A stretch of 64,000 nt of DNA from Paraspadella gotoi (GCA_051294375.1 CM119263.1:4900374-4964373), one strand, 5' to 3'. Shown: positions 44,941-57,572, counted from the first letter of the stretch. Notes: a model not told the origin generated them from the letters alone. Translations and numbers: made by a program.

Positions 44941-46790
44941 TTTTGATTCTATTTTTATGGGTTTTTTTTTCATTCAAAATTCCTGTAAGGCTTTCAGAAT
45001 CGGGTGCTTATTTTGAAACTGAAAGGTTTTTTGAATAATTTTCTTTCCCGCATCAAACTACATATAGCTTTGTAGATCCTTTTCATATCTCTTAGATTGA
45101 AAGGTTAAGTGAAATTTATTGTCCGTTTTCTTCCTCAAATTAATTAAATTTAATCGCCATTTTTTTTAATAGTCCAAAAATCAGTGGAGCAATGATTTCA
45201 AAAAAAATGGAAGGGTAGATACCTCCTCGAGAGCCTAGAATTAGTTTATTTTTTATATATTTTTATCGTGGTCCCCTGGAGGATGATATCAATATTCATT
45301 GCAAAAACCGTTTTTAAATTCCTAACAATCGGTTTCCGAGATTATAGCATAAAGTTAGCCTTGAACGGAAGTTGTCAGAATAAAATTTTGAGTTTACTTC
45401 TTAGCATTTCTGACGCGCTAGTACAACTATTAAAAAAATGAGAAACGATTATTGGCTGTCATTTCTATCAGCATAATCATAATGTGTAAACGATGGGTAC
45501 AACTGCAAGTGATTATGATCTCTGAGGACGGAATTTTTTAGGCTTTTATATTTATAAATTTAGTGTATTGTGCCATCAGGATAATTGAGATACTCCCAGC
45601 TTTGCCCGAATTTTTATTTAACAAAGATTGTGTACTGGCGTGGTTAAATCCTTAGTTCTCTAACTGGCTAAAAAAAAGTTGATTTTTCTTGAATAACTTT
45701 GGAAGAAGAAGAGGTAGGAATGTGGGTGGAGGTATTAAATTAAAAGCCCTAATCATGGGAGCACCTTTCTAAAATAGTTTATTAAAATTTTACACCAGAA
45801 TTCTTTTACACAGCTTTTTATTTAAAGTCGGAGTTAAAAGTATAACAGTTTTTTGCCATTAAAAATTTAAATGAAGGCATAGTGAAATTTTTTGTCTTCT
45901 TTTTCGAATTTGAAAAAGAAAAGACTAACATTACATTTTGATTACCATTAAAATTTTCTCTACTCTTTAAATTTGCTTGTATTTTTTAGTTAAAGTAAAA
46001 AACAAGCCAAAATTTATGAAGTAGCTGGAATAAAATGTTTTTTTAATATGAAAAATTGATAAAATAGAAAAACTATTTTCAGATCTGATATAAAACAGTC
46101 TGAACGTCTAGCCGTTCTTTTGATCTGTTGAAAAAAAATTGTCATTATTTCATTTATCATTGCAACTGCAAACAAAAAGCTTGACACGCGTGCTTGTTTA
46201 TTCATAATAAATTTTAAAAATGACATTGCTGGCGACATATTTGCAACAAGCAACGCCATCATTTGTGTTTATATTTGTGAATGAATATTTTCTTTTTAAA
46301 AAATACTAACAACCTTTATACAAGGATTTAATTCTATACTTAGCATACCGTTTTAAAATTAAAAAAAAAACTTTCGCGGAATGCCCATTGAAAGGGTTTC
46401 ATGTGACTGACGTTAATGAATCAAAATTTTTTAGGTTTCTTTACTGGCCCATTTCAAACATAAAGAGGTCATGATTATCGGTGTCAGTATGTCCAGCTTA
46501 ATTGTACCCTCTGGACGCAACCTGCCATTCTGATTTTCTTTGTTTTTCCTTTCAAATGTATTAAATAAAAAAATTATTTAAGAGAAGCGAATCAGTGTGG
46601 AGGATGCTATTGTAAGCCTTATTACGCGCCCTCCCGTGGAATTGTTAACGAGGTTTTTTTTTTTTTTTTTTTTTCCATCTATTCGAGATGATAAATAACT
46701 ATTGGCACTATTATTTTTTTTTTATTTTTTCATGAAATTTTGCGTAAATCAAGAAACGTTTAGCGTGTCAAAAAATATTTAAAAAAAGAG
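44940..46790. mobile_element. AT-rich dispersed element related to the core of the 3-kb element
   Basis: From about 45,600 to 46,785 this resembles the reverse complement of 15,010-16,080: AAAAGCCCTAATCATGGGAG, TTTTCCTTTCAAATGTATTA, TTTTCCATCTATTCGAGATG and AACTATTGGCACTATTAT all have counterparts in order. There is no long frame and no intact terminal inverted repeats were identified; the right edge meets the first word of block Z (AACGTTCTGACAA). Likely a fragment of an old non-autonomous family. Confidence 0.55.
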
Positions 46791-46794
46791 AAAA

Positions 46795-47742
46795 AACGTT
46801 CTGACAATTTAAAAATTTATGGAGGAATACTATGAGAAGGGTGTCGATCCGGCGATACCGCGTTAAAAAAGACATTTTCCCGCTCTGCTATCTCTCTTCT
46901 CGCTCTCTCTGTCCTCTCTCTCATCTCTCTACGTCTCTCTCTCTCTCTCGCCTCTCTCTATCTCTCTCTCTCTCTCTCTCTCTTCTCCTTTCTCTCTCGT
47001 CTTCGTCTTCCCTCTCTCTAATCTCTCTCTCGTCTCTCCGAGTCTCTCCTCTCGTCGTCTCTCTCTCTCCTCTGCTCTCTAAGCAGCTTCATCCTCGTCT
47101 ACGTCCCATTCATGCTTCCATCGGTCCCTTTAATTCTCTTTTGTTCTTTTTGTTCTGCGGTGACGTGCAGGCGTAAGTCTCTTTTGAGAAACCCAGGGCG
47201 CCCTTTGATTTTGCTCGCGCTCTCCACTCTCTCTCCGCACGCCAAGCAATCGAGCACCCTTGCTTTGCGAGATAGGCTTTGCCTAGCAAATATCCGAGGC
47301 AATCAAATCAAGAGTTTAATGTCTACTCACCTCACTCATTTCCTCTCTCGATCTCTCTCTCTCTCTCTCTCTCTCCTCCTATCTCTCCTCTTATCCTACT
47401 CCATCATCTCGACTCCTCTCAATCTCTTTCGTCCTCTTCCTTTGCCGTCTCATTTAGTATTCCTTTTTTTTTAGCTTTGAAAAATCGGCAAAAATCCGTG
47501 GAAAGCTCATTTGGGTTTTTAAAAAAGAAAGAGGGACTATTCATCAGGAAAAAGCTTTGTGGGTGAAGAGATAATTATTGAAAAGATTATTACCCTGATT
47601 TTTTGGATTTATTATTACTGATTAATTGATTATGTATTAATTATTACTGATTATTATTTTCGAAATCAAAGTCCTTAAAAATAAGAATGATTTTATAATT
47701 ATAAATTTTAATTTATTATTTAATTATTTATAATATTTATTC

Positions 47743-47785
<43 letters not shown>

Positions 47786-48856
47786 TGCTATTTATTTATT
47801 TATATTTTAATATTTATATTTATTTATTTATTTATTTATATTATTTATTTATTTTATTTTAAATTAATTTTTTTTTATTTTATTATTTTATTTTTTATAT
47901 TTATTTATTTATTTATTTATTTATCTTCATATATTATTTATTTTTAATTTATTTATTTATTTATAGATTTATGTTATTTAATATTTATTACTTTATTTAT
48001 TTATTAATTTTTTTTATTTAGTTTATTTATTTTTGCATTATATTGACGCTAAATGAATAAAATATAAAAAAAGAAATGAATAGAGGTGTTAGTTTAGCGC
48101 TCAGCCATAACCAACCGGATGCGATTCTCATTTCAAAATTAAAAAAAAAAAAAAAAAGCGAAAGTTTTCTTCTCTCGCTCTTCGCTTTCTTGTCTCATTA
48201 CATCTCATCTTCAAATCAATTCATTCAACCTCCATGGTCTCTCCTCTCGTCTCTCTTCTATCTCTTCTCTCTCTCTTCTTCTCATCGGTCCGTCCTCATC
48301 TCTCATCATTCTCTCCTCTCCTCATCTCTCTTCTCTCTCGATGATTGCGCCTTCTCTGTTATAAAAGTCGTGAATCATCCGGCATAAAAGGAAATGTTAG
48401 GAAAGTCGAGAGAAAATCTTTCTTCTGCTTCGCGATCTGAAGGGAACCAGTTTTTTCTTCCTCTCTCTCTCTCTCTGTTCTCCTCTCTCTATCTTTCTCT
48501 CTCTTGTTTGGTCTCTCTCGCTTTTCTTCTTTCCCGTTTGCGTCCGTATTTTTACTATCTTTGCTTTTCCAACTTTTTTTCCCTTATTCAATAATTTTAA
48601 TATTTGTCTTCTACGTATTTGCCTACAACCTTTTTTTATTTTTAAAGTCTCTTTCCCCTTTTCTTTCTCTTCTCCAGTCTCCTCGTTCTCCTTCTTCTTT
48701 TCTCTTTCCCTCTTCTCTCCTCTCCCTCCTCCCCCTCCTCCTCATTTTTTGCTTATTTTTCTATTTTTTTTTTTCTCTCTCTGTTTTGTTACTCGTTTCT
48801 CCATCCATATTTCTGTATATATAATTCTCTTGTTTTATTTTTTTTTTTAATTTTAC
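46795..48856. repeat. Block Z, copy 1
   Basis: Starts AACGTTCTGACAATTTAAAA and recurs at 48,957-50,850. Contents: CT array, about 230 bases of plain sequence (47,085-47,320, including GTGACGTGCAGGCGTAAGTC), CT tract, AT-rich stretch, TTTA array (47,740-48,035) and T/C-rich tail. The plain part shifts frame between copies, so it is not called coding. Confidence 0.85.
47740..48035. repeat. TTTA microsatellite, long and interrupted
   Basis: About 300 bases of ATTT units with interruptions. The other copy shows pure flanks at 49,905-49,943 and 50,127-50,163 around a gap. Confidence 0.95.
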
Positions 48857-48956
48857 NNNNNNNNNNNNNNNNNNNNNNNNNNNNNNNNNNNNNNNNNNNN
48901 NNNNNNNNNNNNNNNNNNNNNNNNNNNNNNNNNNNNNNNNNNNNNNNNNNNNNNNN
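48857..48956. other. 100-N gap
   Basis: Exactly 100 N between block Z copies 1 and 2, probably a placeholder of unknown true size. Confidence 0.95.
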
Positions 48957-49037
48957 AACGTTCTGACAAATTTAAAAATTTATGGAGGAATCTAGGAAGG
49001 GGTGTCGATCCGGCGATACTCGTTAAAAAAGACATTT

Positions 49038-49069
<32 letters not shown>

Positions 49070-49229
49070 CTCGCTCTCTCTCTCTTATCCCTTCTCTATG
49101 CTCTCTCTCTCTCGCTCTCTTCTCTCTTTCTCTCTTCTCTCTCTCTCTCTCTCTCTCTCTCCTCTCTCTTCTCCTCTACTATCATCTGTCTCTATCTCTC
49201 TCTCTCTCTCACGTCTCTCTCCCTCTCTC

Positions 49230-49264
<35 letters not shown>

Positions 49265-49501
49265 ACAGCTTCATCCTCGTCTACGTCCCATTCATCTTCC
49301 ATCGTCCCTTTAATTCTCTTTTGTTCTTTTGTTCTGCGGTGACGTGAGGCGTAAGTCTCTTTTGAGAAACCCAGGGCCCTTTGATTGCTCGCGCTCTCCT
49401 CTCTCTCCGCACCCAAGCAATCGAGCCCCTTGCTTGCGAGATAGCTTGCTAGCAAATATCCGAGCAATCAATCAGAGTTTATGTACTGACTCACCTCACT
49501 C

Positions 49502-49533
<32 letters not shown>

Positions 49534-49642
49534 NNNNNNNNNNNNNNNNNNNNNNNNNNNNNNNNNNNNNNNNNNNNNNNNNNNNNNNNNNNNNNNNNNN
49601 NNNNNNNNNNNNNNNNNNNNNNNNNNNNNNNNNNNNNNNNNN

Positions 49643-49674
<32 letters not shown>

Positions 49675-50589
49675 GTCTCCGTCTCATTTAGTATTTTTTT
49701 TTTTGCTTTGAAAATCGCAAAAATCGTGGGAAAGTCATTTGGTTTTAAAAGAAGAGGATATTCATCAGGAAAAAGCTTTGGTGGTGAAAGAGATATTATT
49801 GAAAAAGATATTACTGATTTTTGATTATTGATTACTGATTATTGATTATTATTATTATTACTGATTATTATTTCGAAATCAAAGTCCTTAAAATAAGAAT
49901 GATTTTAATTATTTATTTATTTAATTATTTAATTATTTATTTANNNNNNNNNNNNNNNNNNNNNNNNNNNNNNNNNNNNNNNNNNNNNNNNNNNNNNNNN
50001 NNNNNNNNNNNNNNNNNNNNNNNNNNNNNNNNNNNNNNNNNNNNNNNNNNNNNNNNNNNNNNNNNNNNNNNNNNNNNNNNNNNNNNNNNNNNNNNNNNNN
50101 NNNNNNNNNNNNNNNNNNNNNNNNNNTTTATTTATTTATTTATTTATTTATTTATTCATTTATTGACCTAAATGAATAAAATATAAAAAAAGAAATGAAT
50201 AGAAGGTGTTAGTTAAGCGCTCAGCCATAACAACCGATGCGATTTCATTTCAAAATTAAAAAAATAAAAAAGCGAAGTTTTCTTCTCGCTCTTCGCTTCT
50301 TGTCTCCTTTACATCTCATCTTCAAATCATTCATTCACACTCGGTCTNNNNNNNNNNNNNNNNNNNNNNNNNNNNNNNNNNNNNNNNNNNNNNNNNNNNN
50401 NNNNNNNNNNNNNNNNNNNNNNNNNNNNNNNNNNNNNNNNNNNNNNNNNNNNNNNNNNNNNNNNNNNNNNNNNNNNNNNNNNNNNNNNNNNNNNNNNNNN
50501 NNNNNNNNNNNNNNNNNNNNNNNNNNNNNNNNNNNNNNNNNNNNNNNNNNNNNNNNNNNNNNNNNNNNNNNNNNNNNNNNNNNNNNNNN

Positions 50590-50627
<38 letters not shown>

Positions 50628-50850
50628 GTCTCTCTCTCTTTCTCTCTTTTCCGTTTGCGTCCTATTTTTCCCTACCTTTGCTTTTTCCCAACTTTTTTTC
50701 CCTTATCAATAATTTTATATTTGTCTTCTACGTATTTGCCTACAACCTTTTTATTTTAAATCTCTTTCCTTTCTCTCTCATTTTTTGCTTATCTATTTTT
50801 CTCTTTTGTTCTCTCATTTCTGTATAGTATATCTCTTTGTTTTTTTTACC
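48957..50850. repeat. Block Z, copy 2, with three gaps
   Basis: Second copy of 46,795-48,856. N runs at 49,534-49,642 (CT), 49,944-50,126 (TTTA) and 50,348-50,589 (pyrimidine tract) fall exactly at simple repeats. The non-gap sequence is tidier than copy 1. Confidence 0.85.
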
Positions 50851-51597
<747 letters not shown>

Positions 51598-51622
51598 NNN
51601 NNNNNNNNNNNNNNNNNNNNNN
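51598..51622. other. 25-N gap
   Basis: Placeholder-size gap followed by a CT array (51,623-51,710). Confidence 0.95.
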
Positions 51623-51643
51623 CTCAGGCTCTCCTCTCTCTCT

Positions 51644-51686
<43 letters not shown>

Positions 51687-51762
51687 CCTCTTCTCTCTCT
51701 CTCTCTCTCTACTTTCCATTTTTTGCCACATTTTTCCATTTTTTGTTTTTTCTCCTCAACAG

Positions 51763-51960
51763 ACGTATTCGACTGTGATTTTAGATCACCTTTCTTTTCG
51801 TGGCCCCCCCCCCAAGCGGCGAAGTCAAACGGCAACGGACTTATCTCTTTACGCATCGACGACGGCGACGACGAAGAAAAAGAAGACGACAACAGAAGAC
51901 AACGATGGAGAAGGCGTCGACGAAAACTACTACGACGACAACAACAACAACAACTTTCGT
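51763..51960 (+). CDS. Possible low-complexity exon after an acceptor-like site
   Basis: TTTTTTGTTTTTTCTCCTCA then ACAG is a good acceptor-like sequence ending at 51,762, and all three frames stay open for about 200 bases. One frame reads FDCDFRSPFFSW, then an acidic run (IDDGDDEEKEDD) and an arginine/glutamine run. Another reads YASTTATTKKKKTTTEDN, then DENYYDDNNNNN. A run of nine C (51,805-51,813) makes the frame uncertain. The acidic and Q/N runs come from GAC/GAA/CAA triplets, so a triplet repeat alone may explain them. No family recognised. Confidence 0.13.
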
Positions 51961-52489
51961 CTCAATATTCTATCTTTTTCTTTCTTTTATTTTTTTTTTC
52001 CATTTCCGCGATTTTTCGTGTTTCCGTCGAAGATTTGATGTTTTTTTGTTTCCAGATTTTTTTTCTTTTTTCCTTTTTTTCCTTTTTTCTTTCTTTTTCC
52101 TTTTTTTTATCTTTCTACTATTTTTTTCTAGGAACGATTTTTCCATTTCCTTTTTAACCTTAAGTTTATTTCTTCTGTAATTTTTTAGATTTATCTTTCA
52201 GATATCTCTTTCCCTTTTTATGTAAGTATCTTTCTAATATCTATCTATCTAATCATATAAACTATCAATCTATCTAGCTATCTATCCATAGATTTTCTTA
52301 TATTTCTTTGATAATAATCTTTCCCTTATTCCTTCTTATTTTTCGTCTTTTTCTCTTTTCTCTCTCTTTATTTTCTTTTTTTCTTTTCCTTTCTCTCTTT
52401 CTCACTGATGTTTTGGTTGTTTCGATTGATTGTTCGCTAATGTTCTAAAGAAAATTGAATTGTCGTTTACAGATCATCTTAAGACTTCA

Positions 52490-52490
<1 letters not shown>
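51961..52490. other. T-rich non-coding DNA with a TATC-like patch
   Basis: Long T/C tracts. A short ATCTATCTAATC-type patch lies at 52,235-52,290. No gene. Confidence 0.55.

Positions 52491-52493
<3 letters not shown>

Positions 52494-52527
<34 letters not shown>
52494..52527. repeat. CT microsatellite
   Basis: About 34 bases of CT. Confidence 0.95.
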
Positions 52528-52532
<5 letters not shown>

Positions 52533-52635
52533 CCAGCACCTCTCCCTCTTTTCCCCCCTTCCGCTTCCCCAAGGGGATTTTCTTCGGTTAAGTCATCTGC
52601 TGAGATCACCAGTCAACTTCTTTCAACAAGTTGAG

Positions 52636-52772
52636 CTATGGCGTCGTCGTCGTCGTCGTCGTTGTCGTCGTTGTCAGCGTCATCGTAGACGTCGTCCTTT
52701 TGGTGTTGTTGTCGTCGTCGTCCTCGTCGTCGTCGTCCTCGTCGTCGTCGTCCTCGTCGTCGTCGTCTGCGA
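52636..52772. repeat. GTC (CGT) triplet array
   Basis: Mostly GTCGTC with TTGTCGTC and GTCCTCGTC variants. The minus-strand frame (52,613-52,819) is R/D-rich because of the array. Confidence 0.92.
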
Positions 52773-52831
52773 CTATTTCTAATCTTGTTTCCCTTTGAGA
52801 TGGTCACTGAACCTTTCATTTTTCGTCGTAA

Positions 52832-52972
<141 letters not shown>

Positions 52973-53052
52973 TGCTCACAAAATGCCCATGATGGACTGA
53001 GATCCTCGTAAAATACAACGAATAAACGTGATAAACGCAAAGGAAAGCTGTA

Positions 53053-53172
53053 ATGTTGATCGTGATGTTGATGACAATGTCGATGTTGATGATGATAGTG
53101 ATGTAGATGTTGATGATGATGGTGATGTAGATGTTGATGATGTTAGTAGAGCTTGATGGTGATGATAAACGT
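53053..53172. repeat. GATGTTGATG minisatellite
   Basis: Degenerate GATGTTGATGATGATNGTGA units of 18-27 bases; two units (from 53,081 and 53,108) are nearly identical. Confidence 0.8.
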
Positions 53173-53495
53173 TTAGACGACATCAACGATGATAGAGAAA
53201 GCAAAAGTGATAATATTAGATGACAGCAAAATGATGTTTTTTCGTAAATTTTCGAGATGGCAATATGTCGAGATGGCAAATGATGGCATGGCGAAATGGC
53301 ACGTTTAAAAAGGTTTAAAAATTGGCAAGATGGCGGAGCGTCACCTGCGTTTAATGTCGAATGATGAGAATCTGCTCTTCCTCTTCTTCTCTTGTGTGTG
53401 TTTGAGTTTTCGTGTGTGTTGAGGTTTCGTACTCGTTTCTCGTAAAAATATAATGTTTTTATCTAAATCCGAGAGTTGATTATTGACAAGTGACT
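53173..53495. other. Non-coding stretch with GAGATGGCAA-like words
   Basis: GAGATGGCAATATG and GAGATGGCAAATGATGGCAT (53,252-53,300) recall the ATGGCAAAC repeat of block Y. A short GTGTGTGTT-type stretch (53,392-53,421) is almost the only AC/GT run in the window. Confidence 0.5.
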
Positions 53496-53545
53496 CCACT
53501 AGTCACCACTGGTCACCACTGGTCATAACTGGTCACCGCTGATCA
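53496..53545. repeat. Five-unit decamer array CCACTGGTCA
   Basis: Units at 53,496, 53,506, 53,516, 53,526 and 53,536. Two are identical, and the others differ at one to three positions. The period is exact. Confidence 0.85.
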
Positions 53546-53688
53546 ACTGATCTCGCTCTCAATCTTGTTTTGGTTTTGCGACGAAGAAAAAACTTATTCC
53601 TTTTTTTCTTGTAACTTAAGAGTTATATTTCTGTCTCGACTTTGGGTTAATTCGATTTTGTTGTAATCGATTTAATATAACAACATCG

Positions 53689-53852
53689 NNNNNNNNNNNN
53701 NNNNNNNNNNNNNNNNNNNNNNNNNNNNNNNNNNNNNNNNNNNNNNNNNNNNNNNNNNNNNNNNNNNNNNNNNNNNNNNNNNNNNNNNNNNNNNNNNNNN
53801 NNNNNNNNNNNNNNNNNNNNNNNNNNNNNNNNNNNNNNNNNNNNNNNNNNNN
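53689..53852. other. Assembly gap (164 N)
   Basis: Run of N. The sequence right of it (TTAAACTTACCTTTTGTGAT) resembles the region near 20,000 in block W. Confidence 0.95.
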
Positions 53853-54013
53853 TCTTCTATGAAAATTTTTTTTAAACTTACCTTTTGTGATGACAGAAGA
53901 GAACAAAAAAGGGAAAAAGAAAAATAGGGGAAAGGTTAATTAAAAAAGTAATAATTTAATTTTTTCTTTTTAAAATAGTTTTTCTTTTCTTTTCTTTTAA
54001 ATCAGTATAATAA

Positions 54014-54350
54014 TCTCTCTTTCACTCTATCCCTATCTCTCCCTCCCTCTCTCTTTCTCTCTCCCTCCATCTCATTATCATATTTCCCTCCCTCTCTCTC
54101 TCCCTCTCTTCCCCCTCTGTCCCACCTCTCTCTATCTCCGTCTCTCCCTCCCTCTCTCTCTCTCTCTCCCTCCATCTCATTATCATATTTCCCTCCCTCC
54201 CTCTCTCCCTCCCACCTCCCTCCCTCTGTCTTTCTTTCTCTCCCTCCCTCCATTTCCCTCTCTCCCTCTCTCCCTCTTACTCATTCTCATCTCTCTCTCT
54301 CCCTCCCTTTCCCTCTCCCTCTCTCCCTCTCACTCATTCTCATATCTCTA
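54014..54350. repeat. CTCCCTCC minisatellite with a 105-base higher-order unit
   Basis: Pyrimidine tract in which CATCTCATTATCATATTTCC occurs twice, 105 bases apart (54,067 and 54,172). A related CTCATTCTCAT word occurs at about 54,280 and 54,331. Confidence 0.85.
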
Positions 54351-54771
54351 TCTTCATTCCGACCGGAACGAGAGAATTTCCATCCGATATGAAAGTTTTC
54401 AAACCCGGATGTAATTAATTTTTATGTTTTCCACCGACGAAGCGACGACATCCGCGGAATTTTCAATCGCTCCTCTTTATATTTTTCTCTTTGGATTAGG
54501 ATGGCGACTTTAAGGGGCGACTTTTTTCATGGGTTTTCTTTTTTCCAGTAAACATTTAAAGAAGTTGTGAAATTCCCTCGTAAAATTGGTACAACCATTA
54601 CAAAAATTATCCAATCATTTAATAAATCTTGCCCCTGACTTTGGACGGGCTATGGCGGGTTATGGACGCCATGCCTCTTACAATTTAGTAAAATGGAAGG
54701 ACCATGCAAACTTTCAATCAAGACTAACAGATAGCTTATTTTGTGAATGGATGGATTTTTTTTATATTTGA

Positions 54772-54831
54772 ATATTTTTATATTTTTATATTTTTATATT
54801 TTTATATTTTTATATTTTTATATTTTTATAA
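54772..54831. repeat. ATATTTTT octamer array
   Basis: About seven perfect eight-base units. In the second copy (57,304-57,375) the array has decayed beyond a clear period. Confidence 0.9.
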
Positions 54832-55062
54832 ATTAGTTAAAAACAATATTGATTTCAGCTTAGTTCCAACATTATTCCAACATTATTAATTTCTATTTCG
54901 ACGTAAATGAAACTTCATTGGCTTTTACTAATAACCATGTTAATTTCCATATCTCCAGATCTTTTGCCATGTCCTAAGTCCAAAGTGTCATGTATTGTAT
55001 TGTTTTCCTTTTCTTCCTTTGGCACTCTCTCTCTATCATCGTCGTCCAAATTGATTTTAAGT

Positions 55063-55098
<36 letters not shown>

Positions 55099-55749
55099 NN
55101 NNNNNNNNNNNNNNNNNNNNNNNNNNNNNNNNNNNNNNNNNNNNNNNNNNNNNNNNNNNNNNNNNNNNNNNNNNNNNNNNNNNNNNNNNNNNNNNNNNNN
55201 NNNNNNNNNNNNNNNNNNNNNNNNNNNNNNNNNNNNNNNNNNNNNNNNNNNNNNNNNNNNNNNNNNNNNNNNNNNNNNNNNNNNNNNNNNNNNNNNNNNN
55301 NNNNNNNNNNNNNTCGCCACAGCCTAAGGCCAGAGTTTTAGTTAATGCAAGTTCGTCCGAAGTCCCTTCACTCGTCACTCATTTTCCTTTTCATCCTTTT
55401 TATCCTTTTTTTTCCCATTTTTTCTCCTTTTTACTTGCGCCGTGAGCAACTCTATGAGTCACTTTTCGGTCGGTCTGTCGGTCGGTCGGTCTGTCCCACT
55501 TAAAAATGCATATACTAATTTTCTTATAGTTGGTTGCTCATTTGTTCAAACAGAAAAAACCTCAAATCTTAGAAATTGCTCGCGCCGCCTTGAGGAATTC
55601 CTAAAACTATAAGGAATAAAAGACGGAATTTTGATGCAGTGCATGTCATAAATACACAGGCAAAGAAAGTTTTTTAATCATGTCAGGTCATATCATGTGA
55701 TCATGTAAAAATATAGTCACTGCGGAGCAACACATTGGAATTTTCGTTC

Positions 55750-55762
55750 TTTTTTTATTTAT
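55750..55762. other. Empty insertion site for the second long family X copy
   Basis: TTCTTTTTTTATTTATCTTC is continuous here. At 58,615-61,245 the same word is split, with TTTTA present on both sides. Confidence 0.85.
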
Positions 55763-55787
55763 CTTCTATTTATAATTTTCCTTTTAT

Positions 55788-55871
55788 TTTTCTTTTCTTT
55801 TCTTTTCTTTTCTTTTCTTTTCTTTTCTTTTCTTTTCTTTTCTTTTCTTTTCTTTTCTTTTCTTTTCTTTC
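55788..55871. repeat. TTTTC pentanucleotide array
   Basis: About 16 perfect units. The counterpart at 61,270-61,400 is interrupted. Confidence 0.97.
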
Positions 55872-57096
55872 TTTTAGTTTCTTTTTTAATCTTGTTCCTC
55901 TCAGTCTTTGCCTAATCTCTCCGACTTTTTATTTACCACAAAAACAACTTTAAAAAAGAAGCAACTCGTCTCCACATTTTTTTTCTTCTTTTTTCTTTAA
56001 TTTTTTTCTTTCCCCAGAGTTTTTAACCTCTGAGGTCAGTTTTTCTCCTTTGAAAAGAAAAAGTGGAAAGACTTTTGAAGAAGAAAATTTCTCATTTAAA
56101 AATAAATAGTTGAGTCAAAAGCGAAGAACTTTCGTTTCAAAACAGAGAGAATTTCGAGTTTGTAAGTAATTCGAATGCATTAAAAGTTTATTTCACTCGA
56201 ATCCAAATTCGTGACCTCGATTACATTTTTCTCTTTCATCATTCTCGCCTCTTTGTATTTCCCCCTTTCTCCCNNNNNNNNNNNNNNNNNNNNNNNNNNN
56301 NNNNNNNNNNNNNNNNNNNNNNNNNNNNNNNNNNNNNNNNNNNNNNNNNNNNNNNNNNNNNNNNNNNNNNNNNNNNNNNNNNNNNNNNNNNNNNNNNNNN
56401 NNNNNNNNNNNNNNNNNNNNNNNNNNNNNNNNNNNNNNNNNNNNNNNNNNNNNNNNNNNNNNNNNNNNNNNNNNNNNNNNNNNNNNNNNNNNNNNNNNNN
56501 NNNNNNNNTTAAACCCAAGGACCCTCACTCGTAGCCCGGTCACCTTAGTAAAGGTTCCGAGTTTCCTTCCCACACAGTCGTACCACACTCTGCACACTTA
56601 GAACTCTGCAACGTTCACTTCCCCAAATTCACAAAACACTCATCAATTCACAATGCATACTTCTAAGAAGCAACTGTGCTATTTGCACACCGGAGCACTT
56701 TTCTTTCTGGAGTTGGGAGCTTAGTTTCTACAGCCTAATTTAAAAATACTTATGCCTAATACAAAATTTAAATTAAAATTTATATTTTTTGTAATACCGT
56801 TTGCAAAACCGTTTCAAGAGGCTCAAATTATTTCAAAAAAGCAACTAACTTACCCTCTAAATAGTCCCCCACCCACGCGCTCTCCACCCTTCCCCTTACC
56901 GCCCTATCACCCCTTACCCTCCCCTCTACGAAAAAAAACGTTTCCCTTTTTTTTTCCACCGCCGCAGCGAGGAGAGGAAGCGCCGCTCTTTGGCTGAGAT
57001 AACAACGACAATCGAGAAAAAAGATAAATGATTCTTTTACTTCCTCCGCATAATAATTGGGCAGGATGGCGGCGGTGCGGCGGCGGGTGCGGCGGT

Positions 57097-57121
57097 NNNN
57101 NNNNNNNNNNNNNNNNNNNNN
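57097..57121. other. 25-N gap followed by a block restart
   Basis: Placeholder gap in a GC-rich stretch. The next base resumes at the equivalent of 54,604. Confidence 0.95.
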
Positions 57122-57527
57122 AAATTATCCAATTATGTTTAATTAAATCTTGGCCCCTGACTTTGGACGGGGCTAGTGGCGGGTCTATGCCGGACGCCAT
57201 GGGCCTCTTACAATTTAGTAAAAATGGGAAGGACCCATGCAAACTTTCATCAAGACTAACAGATAGCTTATTTTTTGTGAATGGATGGATTTTTTTATTA
57301 TTTGAATATTCTTTATTATTTTTTTACTATTTTTTAGATATTATTTTTTATAGTTTTTGATATTTTTGATTATCTTTATATTTTTAATAAATTCAGTTAA
57401 AAAATATTTGATTTCAGCTTCCAGTTCCAACATTTATTCCAAACATTATTAATTTCTATTTTCGACGTAAATGAAACTTCATTGGCTTTTTTACTAATAA
57501 CCACTGTTTTGATTTTCCTATTATCTG

Positions 57528-57572
57528 ATGGTTCGCTCGGCTTGGTTAATTATTGCCGCATGTCTCGTCTAC
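57528..57572 (+). CDS. Possible first coding exon with signal peptide, tentative
   Basis: ATG at 57,528 opens MVRSAWLIIAACLVY, a typical signal-peptide core (positive n-region, nine hydrophobic residues), followed exactly by the donor-like GTGAGTAT at 57,573. Read through, the frame gives VSMGQSEVKVG, also compatible with signal cleavage. Short first exons of this shape are common in secreted arthropod proteins. Against it: block T copy 1 (54,935-54,990) lacks most of these bases, no second exon was found, and this copy is noisy. Confidence 0.17.

Larger units (their letters stand above)
54545..57096. repeat. Block T, copy 1, with two gaps
   Basis: Recurs at 57,122-63,480. N runs at 55,099-55,313 and 56,274-56,508 hide parts that copy 2 shows. 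Contents: plain stretch (54,560-54,770), ATATTTTT octamers, CT array, GGTCGGTCTGTC word, TTTTC array, T-rich DNA, C-rich stretch and GC-rich end (GGCGGCGGTGCGGCGGCGGG). The 61-codon frame at 54,586-54,771 is broken in copy 2. Confidence 0.85.

Noticed and set aside
54586-54771. 61-codon frame of ordinary composition
   Set aside because: Copy 2 (57,122-57,300) contains indels that destroy the frame. No recognised motif.
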